Part shown: one piece after another, positions 1 through 9,153 of the stretch
Layout of the letters: each line of letters starts with the position of its first letter
Position numbering within the stretch: position 1 is the stretch's first letter
Assembly: GCF_014174375.1 (NCBI RefSeq)
Contig: NZ_JABEQE010000016.1
Location: 1-64,000, forward strand
Reading direction: 5' to 3'
DNA length: 64,000 nucleotides
DNA from: Gluconacetobacter asukensis
GTDB lineage: Bacteria > Pseudomonadota > Alphaproteobacteria > Acetobacterales > Acetobacteraceae
Made by a program: the position numbers and the translations under genes
Notes under the pieces: generated by a model
What the model saw: only the letters and a program-made list of their open reading frames with translations
What the model was told of the DNA's origin: nothing
The model's database searches: none

Positions 1-157
1 CCGGACCAAACGCCGACCACGCCGAAAGCCCGCCCCACGCCAGAACCGCAATCAACCCACCCAGCAGGCCAAGGATCAGCCACCCGGACAGACGCACCAG
101 GCCCGCAAACAGGCGGTCACCGATTTCCGTGTTTGTGGTTTGTCTCACCGGGACCAT
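1..157 (-). CDS. pstC: Phosphate ABC transporter permease PstC-like, N-terminal fragment
   Basis: Only the first ~52 residues are inside the window; the gene runs off the left edge. The reverse strand reads from an ATG at 157 into a short polar leader, then an amphipathic stretch (GDRLFAGLVRLSG) and a hydrophobic Gly/Leu-rich segment, which is the layout of the PstC N-terminus and its first membrane helix. PstC with PstA forms the inner-membrane channel of high-affinity phosphate uptake. An in-frame ATG at 184 would add nine residues. A Pho-box-like sequence about 110 bases upstream supports the call. Identification rests on a short segment; another binding-protein-dependent permease is possible. 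Confidence 0.45.
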   Translation of the reverse strand, partial: MVPVRQTTNTEIGDRLFAGLVRLSGWLILGLLGGLIAVLAWGGLSAWSAFGP

Positions 158-184
158 GTCCCGGGATCGCGGCATCCGCTGCAT

Positions 185-529
185 CCATTTATTCCCGATG
201 CCGTCCTTAATCCGTTCCTCCAATACATTTCGCCCCCTCGGGCTTCAATCGAACAGGATCGGAAGGGCAATTAAGTTTTTATGACATCCCCCACCCTCTC
301 CATGAGAGGATACTTCGGAAATACCGGTGGAGAGCCGGAACGCGGCGAACATCACCCGTGCAGCGCCTTTTCGCCCCGCCGCACAATGCCATCAGGATCG
401 CAGGAAACAACGCTCGGCAATCCGGCAGTCACGGCCCGTCATGTTCGTACGAAGCTGGCGCCCGGCGTGCGCACTCACCCCGCCGGCGATCCGAAGCGGA
501 TGCACGTCGCCCCCGCCCATGCAGCCTAG
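185..529. other. Intergenic region between the c-di-GMP gene and pstC
   Basis: No credible coding sequence is seen. It lies downstream of the GGDEF/EAL gene and upstream of the pstC-like start, so it should contain the promoter of the phosphate uptake genes. A TGTCATA element on the minus strand near 280 is the only recognisable site. Confidence 0.5.
270..287 (-). promoter_or_regulatory. Pho-box-like half site upstream of pstC
   Basis: On the minus strand the sequence ATGTCATAAAAACTTAAT matches six of seven positions of the first PhoB repeat (CTGTCAT) and has the A-rich 4-base spacer, but the second repeat matches in only three of seven positions. Its place upstream of a pstC-like gene is what makes it plausible. 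PhoB control is an inference. Confidence 0.3.
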
Positions 530-3112
530 CTACGCCGCGGGCAGCCGCGCCAGCGAGGCCGGATAGGATTGCTGCCACGTACGCACCCAACCCGGCAGAT
601 GCTCGACCTCCAGCGGATGGGAAATCAGGAATCCCTGCACCACCGGGCATCCCAGCTCGTCCAGAAGCTCAAGCTGCTGCTTCGTCTCGACCCCCTCGGC
701 CACGATGGACATGCCCAGATTGCGGCCGATACCAAGGACGGCGTTCACGATCAGACGGCTTTCATCGACCCGATTCAGCCCGTCCACGAAGCTGCGATCG
801 ATCTTCACTTCATTCAGCGGCAGGTTGACCAGATTGGCCAGCGTCGAGAAACCGGTGCCGAAATCGTCCATCGACAGGCCGACCCCCAGGGCCCGGATGG
901 CACGCGCCGCCTGGATCGTGCTGTCCACATCGGCGATCATCGTGCTCTCGGTCATTTCCACCATCAGGCGGTTGGCCGGAATGCCGGTCTCCTGCAGGAT
1001 GGCGGCAATCATCGACGGCAGGCCGGGCTCCCGGAAATGCCGCGCGGACAGATTGACCGACACCGACGGAATCCCGATCCCTTCCGCCATCCATCGCGCC
1101 ATCTGGCGGCAGGCCTGGCGGAGCGCCCATTCCCCCAGCGCCTGGATCAGGCCGGTTTCCTCTGCCAGCGGGATAAAGCGCACCGGCGAGATATCGCCGC
1201 GCACCGGGTCATGCCAGCGCGCCAGCGCCTCCACTCCATGGATGGCGCCCGTATGCGGCGAAACCTGGGGCTGATACACCAGCCGCAGCCGATCGGACGC
1301 CAGCGCGGTCCTCAGCGCACTGCCCAGAATGACGCGGTCATGGGCTCGCTGGTTCATCGCCGGACTGAAGAAGCGGTAGCAGTTCCCACCCGCATCCCGC
1401 GCGCGGGAAACCGCAATCCGGGTATTGCGCAGCAACGTATCGACGGTGCCGCCTTTCTCACCGCCGGCACAGATGCCGATGCTGACGCCCGACGTGACCG
1501 GCAAGCCGTTGATGACGAACGGAAGCGCCATGCTCCGCAAGATGGCACTCGCAACCACTGACGCATGATCGACCGCGATGAACCCGTCCCGGTCCACGCA
1601 ACAGCCCGGCCCCATCGGGGTGCGGCCACACCCGGTCACGATCGAAAACTCGTCTTCGCCGGTACGGGTCAGGATACCGTCCTGCCCCACCGCGCGTTTC
1701 AGCCGCTGGGCGACCGTCTCCAGCAGTTCATCCGCCCCCGCGCCACCCAGCCCGTCACGAATCGTCCTGAACTGATCGAGATCAATCGCGATCAGCGTCA
1801 GGCCGCACCAGCCCGGCCTGTCCTGCAGACCTGCGAGATGCTCGCGAAGCCACGTCCGGTTGGGCAAGCCGGTCACCGCGTCGTAATGCGCCAGTTGCGC
1901 GATTCGCACCCGTGCGCGCTCCTGTTCGACCGCCAGCGTGCAGAAATGGATGCAGGCCTCCACGACCCGGCGGTGCCACAGCGTCGGCTCCCGCCGGTCG
2001 AGAAAATATATGGCCAGCGCCCCAGCCACGCTGCCGTCGCGCAAACGCACCGGTATCGACCAGCTGGCGCGTATTCCCAGCGGGCGCACCTTGTCGCGCA
2101 ATGCAGGCGACCAGCGCGGATCGGTCTCGATATCGGGGGCCAGGACCTCATGGCCGGAATAGATCGCTGCTCCGCAGGTCCCCACCATCGGGTTGACGGC
2201 CATCCCGTCGAAACCCGAGGCAAACGATTCCGGCATCGCGCCCCGGCCCGCCATCCAGGCCGTGCCCTCGTCCGTCACCAGCAGGACCGACACCAGGACA
2301 TCCGGCAAAATCGCCTCGACCCTCTTGCAGATCAGCGCCATGACATCATTGAAGTCCGTCGCACTGCTCAGGGCCGTCGTCACGTCCTGCCGCAGGCTCT
2401 GCAATTCCATCGCCCGGGTCTTGTCGGCCAGAAGGACGATGACATCGCCATCCGCCGCGCCATCATCACTTACCGGGCTCACGGCCGTGCTCAGCCAGAT
2501 CTCGCGTCCCCCGCGCGACCGCGCCCGCAGGTCGATCTCGAATGCCTTTCGGCCCCGCAGATTGTACCGGAACTCGCGCAGGACCGGCATGTCGGCCTCT
2601 TCCGCCGACAGGACGACCGAGACATCCCGCAACAGCACATCTTCCGGACGATAGCCCAGCAGGTGCTTGAAGGCCGGATTGACGTAGGTGATCCGGTCCA
2701 GCCCATCGAGGACCATCACACCCCGGTCGGTCCGATTGACAACGGTGGAACACAGTTCCCCGGCCTCACGCCGAGCGACCTCCACGCTCACATCACGCAG
2801 CGTGACGATCCATGCCGCACCGTCAGATGCGTCGCCACGCGCGACGACCGCTTCCAGCCAACGAACCGGGCAGCCGGGCCGGAAGAGCGGCAGTTCATGG
2901 GATGCCGGACCAGATGTCAGGTCCAGCGCGGGCACCATGTCGCGCACCGGCCGCCCCACCCACGAATCAGCCCCTCCGCCGCACATCGCCACGGACGCGT
3001 CGTTGACGAAAACCACCATGCCGCTGTCGTCGACCATGATCACGCCATCGGCCAGCGCGTTCAGAACCGACGAAAGAGATGACGGCCCATTGTGCAACGC
3101 CGGCTCCCTCAT
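530..3112 (-). CDS. PAS-PAS-GAF-GGDEF-EAL cyclic-di-GMP protein, probable phosphodiesterase
   Basis: 860 residues. In order: two PAS domains (about 12-110 and 120-235), a GAF domain (about 245-395), a GGDEF domain (about 405-580) and an EAL domain (about 590-845). No membrane segment is seen, so it is probably a cytoplasmic sensor. The cyclase signature is GEDEF at residues 485-489. The EAL domain keeps the EAL motif (628-630), SVNLSARHF, VEMTES, DDFGTG, VKID, AEGVE and QGF, the residues expected of an active c-di-GMP phosphodiesterase. The Caulobacter protein PdeA has the same GEDEF variant; there the GGDEF domain binds GTP and activates the EAL domain instead of making c-di-GMP, so net degradation is the likeliest activity. 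In cellulose-making acetic acid bacteria such proteins set cellulose synthesis; that link is inference here. Confidence 0.93.
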   Translation of the reverse strand: MREPALHNGPSSLSSVLNALADGVIMVDDSGMVVFVNDASVAMCGGGADSWVGRPVRDMVPALDLTSGPASHELPLFRPGCPVRWLEAVVARGDASDGAAWIVTLRDVSVEVARREAGELCSTVVNRTDRGVMVLDGLDRITYVNPAFKHLLGYRPEDVLLRDVSVVLSAEEADMPVLREFRYNLRGRKAFEIDLRARSRGGREIWLSTAVSPVSDDGAADGDVIVLLADKTRAMELQSLRQDVTTALSSATDFNDVMALICKRVEAILPDVLVSVLLVTDEGTAWMAGRGAMPESFASGFDGMAVNPMVGTCGAAIYSGHEVLAPDIETDPRWSPALRDKVRPLGIRASWSIPVRLRDGSVAGALAIYFLDRREPTLWHRRVVEACIHFCTLAVEQERARVRIAQLAHYDAVTGLPNRTWLREHLAGLQDRPGWCGLTLIAIDLDQFRTIRDGLGGAGADELLETVAQRLKRAVGQDGILTRTGEDEFSIVTGCGRTPMGPGCCVDRDGFIAVDHASVVASAILRSMALPFVINGLPVTSGVSIGICAGGEKGGTVDTLLRNTRIAVSRARDAGGNCYRFFSPAMNQRAHDRVILGSALRTALASDRLRLVYQPQVSPHTGAIHGVEALARWHDPVRGDISPVRFIPLAEETGLIQALGEWALRQACRQMARWMAEGIGIPSVSVNLSARHFREPGLPSMIAAILQETGIPANRLMVEMTESTMIADVDSTIQAARAIRALGVGLSMDDFGTGFSTLANLVNLPLNEVKIDRSFVDGLNRVDESRLIVNAVLGIGRNLGMSIVAEGVETKQQLELLDELGCPVVQGFLISHPLEVEHLPGWVRTWQQSYPASLARLPAA

Positions 3113-3951
3113 GAATCAATTCTCCACCCTGCAATCACCTCACGCAGGACATTCAGGACTGCTTGGAGACGATAGCGACGGTCAGCCCACCTGACCCGAT
3201 ATCTGGCTTTTTCTTATTCCATACCGCTGGCCGCCCGCAATGTTCGACAGGTCATATCCGCACACTTTCTACACATACCTGCCATTCAGCAAGTAAAAAT
3301 GTAACATGATATAACTCAATACACCCTACGTCACTTTGGCGTACAGGCCGCCGAGCGGGCATGGAGATTCGGAGCCGCTTATTTTGTCATATTGTTGCAG
3401 AACCGCACTCATGACACCGGTTCCAATGTTCGCTTCCTGCCCCATCGAGAGGGTCCAACATTCTACGCCGGCCCTCCTCCCGGTCAGGAATTGGCAGCCT
3501 GATGCGAGATCGTGCACGCCCAAAAACCGGAAACCATCCGTACGCCAACGCACATATTCATTGTGTCAAAATATGCCTACCCACAGCCCCGATCAATAGT
3601 AACAAAACTGAAACAATTTTCTATAGTCTTTTTTCCCCTACAGTCTTAAAAAGACACACAAAAAAACAGTCCCATGGCATTGTCCCGACAAAGGCACCCC
3701 GTAAGCCGACCACCGCGCGCTTTCACCTGAATGACCGGCCTCGGCCCGGACAGGCGGCAACAATCCCGTCAGTGGACACCGCGCTGCCCGCCGAACCGAT
3801 CACATGCCGACACGCAGAGTTTCAAGAAAATGCGCGAAAGGTTGGCCGACAGGAAGATCCCGCCCCAGACTGGTCATCCTGGCGAAAGCGGCGATGCCGG
3901 GCGAAATCGGAAACGACACGGCCTGTCGGCCGCAAGACGCCGCCCGCCCAG
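3113..3951. other. Intergenic region, AT-richer than surroundings
   Basis: About 840 bases with no convincing gene. The stretch from about 3190 to 3670 is clearly richer in A+T than the flanks and includes runs of A and T near 3600-3670 and a small inverted repeat (GTCTT-AAA-AAGAC near 3645). It may hold the promoter of the c-di-GMP gene at its left end. Open frames here are short, overlap in several frames and show no start signals. Confidence 0.4.
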
Positions 3952-4146
3952 TCAGCCCGGGCCGGCGCCCTGGGCCGGGCATTTGGCGTAACGCCCTTTT
4001 TCGTCACGGCATTTGGCAGGCTTCGGCTTGGGACAGGTCGTAAACTTGCCCTTGGCGTCCCGACACGGCGCGGCGGCGGAAACCGGAGCCGACACGCCGA
4101 TCAGGGTGACGACGGCCAGGCTCGAAAGAAGCAGGCGCAAGCGCAT
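3952..4146 (-). CDS. Small secreted protein with two CRD...C repeats
   Basis: 64 residues. An N-terminal signal peptide (MRLRLLLSSLAVVTLIGV, cleavage probably after APVSA) precedes a mature part of about 40 residues with two copies of a C-R-D-x-K-G-+-aromatic-x-x-C unit: Cys28 and Cys38, then Cys46 and Cys56, each pair ten residues apart, joined by a Lys/Pro linker. A purine-rich AAGGAT precedes the ATG by about ten bases. The four cysteines could form two disulfides in the periplasm. The family is not recognised and no function is assigned. Confidence 0.6.
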   Translation of the reverse strand: MRLRLLLSSLAVVTLIGVSAPVSAAAPCRDAKGKFTTCPKPKPAKCRDEKGRYAKCPAQGAGPG

Positions 4147-4347
4147 GTGAAAACATCCTTATCGCAGTGGAAGGCCGCCAGCATGCCAGCGTTGCCCGGC
4201 ACCGGACAAGCAAATCCCCTATCGGGATCATCCCTCCGGCAGATCGTGGGGATGTGATCATGCGACACGCCTTGTTCGCGCGATGGCACATCCCACGTCC
4301 AGCAACGGGCAGACGGGTAAGAACGACCCTCGGCAAAGGAGGCAGTC

Positions 4348-4482
4348 ATGGCCCATACCATCACACGCGGCATCTCCGCCACGCCACCCCGCTCGATCGG
4401 TTACTGGACCATCATGGTCGGCGGGATCGTCGCTCTTGTCATGTTCTATGCCGGCGTCCTGCTGTTCGGACAGGCCTGGTAA
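4348..4482 (+). CDS. 44-residue single-pass membrane protein
   Basis: A short frame starting at an ATG six bases after a perfect AAAGGAGG ribosome-binding site (4335-4342), ending with TAA at 4480-4482. A polar N-terminus with an RGISATPPRSIGYW segment is followed by one hydrophobic helix (about residues 21-40). It resembles the very small inner-membrane proteins that attach to larger complexes, but no partner is encoded next to it. The strong ribosome-binding site and clean helix are the grounds for calling it real. Confidence 0.6.
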   Translation: MAHTITRGISATPPRSIGYWTIMVGGIVALVMFYAGVLLFGQAW

Positions 4483-4630
4483 GGAAATGACGGCACGGTC
4501 CGGCAACATGGAGCCGGGACCGTCGCAGCAGGGCTTTTCTTTTCCGGGAAACATGCTCAGTCTGGCAGGACATGATGCATGGTCACGGGTGTATCGACGC
4601 GCCCGTTACACCGCGCGGGGCCGAAAGACG

Positions 4631-5389
4631 ATGACGATAAGGACAAAGATCATCCTGTCCGCATTCCTCGCGGGTGTCGGCCTTGCGGGGCCGGCGCTGG
4701 CGGCTCCCGGCGTGGTCGTCGGCGGCACGGACATTTTCGCCGGCCCATCACCGGCCTATCCCATTGTCGGGGCATTGCCGCCGGGCGCCCCCATCGAAAT
4801 TTTCGGATGCCAGCCGGGCTGGGGATGGTGCGACGTGGCCGGAGGCCCCTATCGCGGCTGGGCCCCCTCTGACAGGGTGCAGATCCTGTATGACGGCTCG
4901 CCGGGACCATTGAGCGAATATGGCCCCATGATAGGCCTGCCCCTGATCGGTTTCGCCTTTGGTCATTACTGGGGCGCGCATTATCGCGATCGCCCATGGT
5001 TCTCCAGTTACGATCGCTGGGGCGGTGGCCGTGGTCGCGGAGAGGACATCCGCGGCCGGGGACCAGGCGATGGTCCTGACAGACGCTGGGGCGCCGGTCC
5101 CGGAAGACCCGGACCAGGCAGCGGTTACGGCGGACCGGGCAACGGCCCCAGGGGAGCAGGTCCCGGAGGACCGGGACCCGGATGGAGTGGCCGAGGCGGC
5201 CCGCCGCCGGGCGACCATCGCGGAGGGGGCTTCCCCGGCGGCGGACCCGGCAATGCGCGCGGTGGCGATAACAGGGGCGGTGATCATCGGGGCGGCGGCA
5301 TGCCCCATGCCGACATGCCCCATGGAGGTCCCCCCGGCGGCGACCGTGGGCATGATGGCCATGGCGGCCATGACAGGGGGCCCCGGTGA
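4631..5389 (+). CDS. Secreted SH3-like domain protein with Gly/Pro/Asp/His-rich tail
   Basis: 252 residues. The start at 4631 gives a clean signal peptide (MTIRTKIILSAFLAGVGLAGPALA). Residues about 25-95 form a bacterial SH3-like module: VGALPPGAPIEIFGC, then GWGWCDVAGGPYRGWAPSDRV. A short hydrophobic stretch follows, then about 120 residues made almost wholly of Gly, Pro, Arg, Asp and His, probably disordered, ending in a His/Gly-rich segment. Related alphaproteobacterial exported proteins pair an SH3 module with a low-complexity tail; they are thought to act at the cell wall, and the His-rich end could bind metal. Both roles are inference. Confidence 0.72.
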   Translation: MTIRTKIILSAFLAGVGLAGPALAAPGVVVGGTDIFAGPSPAYPIVGALPPGAPIEIFGCQPGWGWCDVAGGPYRGWAPSDRVQILYDGSPGPLSEYGPMIGLPLIGFAFGHYWGAHYRDRPWFSSYDRWGGGRGRGEDIRGRGPGDGPDRRWGAGPGRPGPGSGYGGPGNGPRGAGPGGPGPGWSGRGGPPPGDHRGGGFPGGGPGNARGGDNRGGDHRGGGMPHADMPHGGPPGGDRGHDGHGGHDRGPR

Positions 5390-5475
5390 TCATCATGGCG
5401 GACAAGTCTTGGGTTTGCGTCTGAACTTTGCTGATCTCTCCGGGTTCAACGCCCGGCATCCTGGGCAGGAGGACC

Positions 5476-5721
5476 ATGTCGATGACACACGCGGCCGGCA
5501 TCATCGGACATATCCTGGTCCGTGACTGGATCGGCACCAGGCAGCCCGCCCCCGCCGACGACCATCAGGGCATATGCCTGACACAGAACCCACGGACCCG
5601 TCGCGCCGACCGGCAGCGCTGGACAGGCAATCGGTCCCTGTCATGGCCCGGCTATGTCGCCTCGATGCGCCAGATGTCGGCGGGCCTGTCGCGCCGCGTC
5701 GCCTTCCGCCGACAGCGATAG
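5476..5721 (+). CDS. Hypothetical basic protein, 81 residues
   Basis: A frame that begins MSMTHAAGIIGHILVRDWIG, preceded at the right distance by AGGAGG (about 5468-5473). The product is Arg-rich with a very basic C-terminus and no membrane segment or known motif. It follows the SH3-like gene by 86 bases and precedes the amidohydrolase. Only the ribosome-binding site supports it; the composition is also compatible with chance in GC-rich DNA. Confidence 0.3.
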   Translation: MSMTHAAGIIGHILVRDWIGTRQPAPADDHQGICLTQNPRTRRADRQRWTGNRSLSWPGYVASMRQMSAGLSRRVAFRRQR

Positions 5722-5820
5722 ACGCACAGTCCCGCCTACCCTGCACGAGGACCTCGCGCGGTGCCCCGGCGTCGTCCTCATTGACACATCGCAACATCCG
5801 CATCCTCATGGCAGGACATC

Positions 5821-7647
5821 GTGTCCACAGCCGTCCGGATTGCCATGCGCCGCGCCTCGCTCCTTCTTGCCGCCTCCTCTCTCCTCGCGGCCCATGCCAC
5901 GCTTGCCGCCCCGGCACCCCCGGCCGATATCCTGCTGACCAACGGCACCATCCGCACCGTCGATCATGACGACAGGACGACCGAAGCCCTGGCCATCCGT
6001 GACGGACGGATCGTCTGGACCGGCTCCAGCGCCGATGCACCGGCCCACGCCGATGCCCATACGAAGACCATCGACCTCAAAGGCCATATGGTCATGCCAG
6101 GCCTGACCGACGGCCACATGCACCCGCTGGAGGGCGGCCAGAACCTGGTCGGCTGTTCGCTGGACTATCTTCCGCTGACCGCCGACCTGTTCACCGCCCG
6201 CATCCGCGCCTGCGCCGCCAACCCCGCCTATCGCACCACGTCCGGCTGGCTGGTCGTCCGCAACTGGTTCCAGGAGGCGATGCAGCCCGCCGGCCTGCGG
6301 ATGACGAAAGCCGCGCTCGATTCCATCGACAGCACGCGTCCCATCATCGTCCTCTCTTCCTTCGGCCATTCGCTGCTGGCCAACAGCGCCGCCCTCCGAC
6401 GCGCCGGCATCACCAAAGCAACGCCCAACCCCACCGGCGGCCAGATCATCCATGGCCCGGACGGACAGCCAACCGGTATCCTCGAGGACACGGCGCTGGA
6501 TCTGGTCATGACCGTGCTGCCGCACCCAACCACGCAGGAAAATATCGCGGCAGCATCGGCAGCCCTCGCCGCCATGCGCGCCCAGGGCATTACCGGCTTT
6601 CTCGACGCCTGGGCCCTGCCCGAAGATCTGGATTCGTTCACCGCCCTGCAAAAACAGGGCAAACTGACTGCCCGCGCCCATTTCGCGCCCGTGATCGAGC
6701 CCGCGCAGGGCAAGGATATCGCGGGCGACATCAGGCGCCTGACCACCATTCGCGCCCGCTACGACCAGGGCCCCCTCACCCCCGCCCCCTCCATCACGGT
6801 ACGCAACGTCAAGCTGTTCATGGATGGCGTCATCACCGCCCCATCCCAGACCGGACTGCTGCTCGCCCCTTATCTGGTCAACAAGGGAACGAAGGACCAT
6901 CCGGACTGGCAACCCGGCCCGTCGAAGGGCCCCGCCCCCTACTTCCCGCTGGAAACCCTCAGCCCGCTGCTGAAGGCCCTCGTCACGGCAGGCTTCGACC
7001 CGCACATGCATGCCGATGGCGACGGCGCCGTCCGCCTGGCGCTCGACGCCATCGCGGCCACGCGCAAGGCGCTGCCCGCCAACGATTTCCGTCCGGCGAT
7101 CGCGCATGACGAAATGGTCGATCCCGCCGACATGCCCCGCTACCGCGCGCTGAACGCCACCCCCGTCCTGTCCTTCCAGTGGGAAAAACAGGCTCCGGAC
7201 ACCACCGAGGGCGTACTGCCCTATATCGGCCCCGGCCGCGCCCCGTATCTCGAACCCGCTTCGCAGATGGAGAAGGCCGGCGCCCGCATCACCTATGGCA
7301 GCGACTGGCCGGTCGACCCGCTCGACGAATGGTTCGCGCTCAAAGTCGGCGTCACCCGCACCAACGCGCCCGCCGCCGGCGCGCAATACGGCAAGCCACT
7401 CGGCACGGAACCGGGCCTGTCGCGCGCCAGCGTGATGCGCGCCATCACCATCAATGCGAATGACGAGCTTCGTTCCGACCCGGTCGCCGGCTCGCTCGAA
7501 CCGGGAAAATTCGCCGACCTCATCATCCTGGACCGCGACATCGCCACCATCCCGGCCGAGCAGATCGCCGGCACCAGGGTCCTGCTCACCATGGTCGGCG
7601 GCCGCATCGTCTACAGTACCGGAACCTTCAGCCCACCCGTCAGATAG
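5821..7647 (+). CDS. Exported amidohydrolase of the YtcJ-like (amidohydrolase 3) family
   Basis: 608 residues from a GTG; an in-frame ATG at 5845 (MRRASLLLAASSLLAAHATLA) would start directly on the signal peptide and is a good alternative. The metal-dependent hydrolase barrel shows DGHMH (residues 97-101), a DPHMHADGDGAV segment with a further metal histidine, HDEMVDP, and YGSDWPVDP with the C-terminal catalytic Asp. The VGG-RIVY end closes the small beta domain typical of the family. Enzymes of this type hydrolyse amide or ester bonds of varied small molecules; the substrate cannot be told. It probably works in the periplasm. Confidence 0.85.
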   Translation: MSTAVRIAMRRASLLLAASSLLAAHATLAAPAPPADILLTNGTIRTVDHDDRTTEALAIRDGRIVWTGSSADAPAHADAHTKTIDLKGHMVMPGLTDGHMHPLEGGQNLVGCSLDYLPLTADLFTARIRACAANPAYRTTSGWLVVRNWFQEAMQPAGLRMTKAALDSIDSTRPIIVLSSFGHSLLANSAALRRAGITKATPNPTGGQIIHGPDGQPTGILEDTALDLVMTVLPHPTTQENIAAASAALAAMRAQGITGFLDAWALPEDLDSFTALQKQGKLTARAHFAPVIEPAQGKDIAGDIRRLTTIRARYDQGPLTPAPSITVRNVKLFMDGVITAPSQTGLLLAPYLVNKGTKDHPDWQPGPSKGPAPYFPLETLSPLLKALVTAGFDPHMHADGDGAVRLALDAIAATRKALPANDFRPAIAHDEMVDPADMPRYRALNATPVLSFQWEKQAPDTTEGVLPYIGPGRAPYLEPASQMEKAGARITYGSDWPVDPLDEWFALKVGVTRTNAPAAGAQYGKPLGTEPGLSRASVMRAITINANDELRSDPVAGSLEPGKFADLIILDRDIATIPAEQIAGTRVLLTMVGGRIVYSTGTFSPPVR

Positions 7648-7659
7648 GCCAGGGCCAGG

Positions 7660-7938
7660 TCAATGCACCGGCACGCCCGCTGTCACCAGCAGGGCGTGCA
7701 GCAGGATCAACATCAGCACCAGCCCGATCAGAACGGCGAACACACCCCCGAACAAGCGGAAGGCACCGATCGCCAGGCTGACCAGCAGAATGATCAGAAG
7801 CGCAGTCTGCAACTCGCCCCGGATGCCCATACCGGCAAGGACCTGCCGTGCCAGGTTCTCGATCGCGGCAACCGCCGTCAGGATCAGGCCGAACAAGCCC
7901 AGCAGCAGGCCCGTAACAACGGCAATGACGCCCTCCAT
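7660..7938 (-). CDS. Small inner-membrane protein
   Basis: 92 residues from the ATG at 7938, which has GAAGGGAAA upstream. Two hydrophobic helices: a Gly/Leu-rich one at the N-terminus (about 2-22) and a long one in the C-terminal half (about 45-88, possibly two). The segment between, about IENLARQVLAGMGIRGELQ, is amphipathic. It converges with the amidohydrolase gene, 12 bases apart. No family is recognised. Confidence 0.6.
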   Translation of the reverse strand: MEGVIAVVTGLLLGLFGLILTAVAAIENLARQVLAGMGIRGELQTALLIILLVSLAIGAFRLFGGVFAVLIGLVLMLILLHALLVTAGVPVH

Positions 7939-8061
7939 GACGATTTCCCTTCCTGGCAGAGCCGGGGTCATCCCCGGCGCCCGGCCCCGTTACGGTGTTT
8001 TCGGCCGTCGGTCCATCCCGTCGAACCGCCGTAACCGGAAACGCCCCGCCCGGTCAGCCGT

Positions 8062-9153
8062 TCAACGCGCGGACATATTCTGCGCGCGTGTAAGGGCATC
8101 GAGGAACATGCGCGCACAGGCCTCCCAGGTAAACCGGGCGGCATGAGCCCGGCAGGCGGCACGATCCCCCCGCAACGCCGCCAGGATATTGCGCCGCAGG
8201 TCGGGCCCGATCGCACCCACCGCCGACACGCCCGGCGGCAGAATATCCCGCGGCCCGGTCACTTCGAAGGCCGCAACCGGCACTCCGCAGGCCAGCGCCT
8301 CCAGAATCACCAGCCCGAACGTGTCGGTCAGGCTGGGAAAGACGAACACGTCGCTGGCCGCATAGGCCGCCGCCAGATCCGCGCCGGTCAGATAGCCGGT
8401 AAACAGCACGTCCGGATAGCGCGCGGCCAGAGCCACCCGGTCCGGCCCGTCCCCCACCACGATCCGGGTGCCGGGAAGGTCCAGCGACAGGAACGCCTCC
8501 AGATTCTTCTCCACCGCCACCCGCCCGACATAGAGCAGGTACGGACCGCGTATGTCATACCGAACATGCCAGTCGATCGCAGCAGCATCGGGGTGGAACC
8601 GGTCAGCATCGACACCCCGGGTCCAGCATTCCAGATGCTGGAAGCCCCGCTCGCGCAGATCTTCAAGAAGACTGGCCGTCGGCACCAGCGTCAACGCCGC
8701 CGCACCATGGAACCAGCGCAGGAAGCGATAGGGCAGCGGCGTCGAGAACCCGATACGGGCGCGGATATATTCCGGAAAACGCGTATGGAATGACGAGGTG
8801 AAGCACCGCCCATGGCGGATCGCCCAGCGGCGCGCGGCCAGGCCCAGCGGCCCTTCGGTCACGATATGGATCGCATCGGGCCGAAAGGCTTCGATCAACC
8901 GCTCCAGCCGGCGGCCGGGCAGGATGCACAGCCGGATCTCGGGATAGGTCGGGCACGGCACGGTGCGGAACAGATGCGGGCCGATGATCTCGACCGTATG
9001 CCCCATCGCTTCCAGCGCGTCCCGCAGGCGCGAGACGGTGCGCACCACGCCGTTGACCTGCGGATACCACGCATCGCTGACCATCAGGATGCGCAGGGGG
9101 CCCTCCGCCGTGTCCTCCTGCCGTTCGGCAGCGGCAGCCACGCCGTCCGTCAC
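8062..9153 (-). CDS. GT4-family glycosyltransferase
   Basis: 363 residues, GTG start one base after the last base of the upstream stop codon. The N-terminal Rossmann domain opens with ILMVSDAWYPQVNGVVRTV. The C-terminal domain carries VGRVAVEKNLE, the donor-binding VVGDGPDR loop and a DTFGLVILEALACGVPVAA stretch containing the EX7E-type motif. Retaining GT4 enzymes of this subgroup transfer mannose, glucose or glucuronic acid from a nucleotide sugar to lipid acceptors such as diacylglycerol. It is coupled to the metallophosphoesterase gene, a pairing common in alphaproteobacteria, which suggests membrane glycolipid work. Donor and acceptor are not determinable here. Confidence 0.88.
   Translation of the reverse strand: MTDGVAAAAERQEDTAEGPLRILMVSDAWYPQVNGVVRTVSRLRDALEAMGHTVEIIGPHLFRTVPCPTYPEIRLCILPGRRLERLIEAFRPDAIHIVTEGPLGLAARRWAIRHGRCFTSSFHTRFPEYIRARIGFSTPLPYRFLRWFHGAAALTLVPTASLLEDLRERGFQHLECWTRGVDADRFHPDAAAIDWHVRYDIRGPYLLYVGRVAVEKNLEAFLSLDLPGTRIVVGDGPDRVALAARYPDVLFTGYLTGADLAAAYAASDVFVFPSLTDTFGLVILEALACGVPVAAFEVTGPRDILPPGVSAVGAIGPDLRRNILAALRGDRAACRAHAARFTWEACARMFLDALTRAQNMSAR

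Noticed and set aside
1565-3082. 500-codon plus-strand frame opposite the c-di-GMP gene
   Set aside because: Rich in Arg, His, Gln and Pro with no start signal; it mirrors the PAS/GAF/GGDEF coding frame.
3502-4257. Plus-strand frame of about 250 codons in the gap before the small secreted protein
   Set aside because: It crosses the AT-rich gap and the small exported protein gene on the other strand; composition is random-looking and no ribosome-binding site is present.
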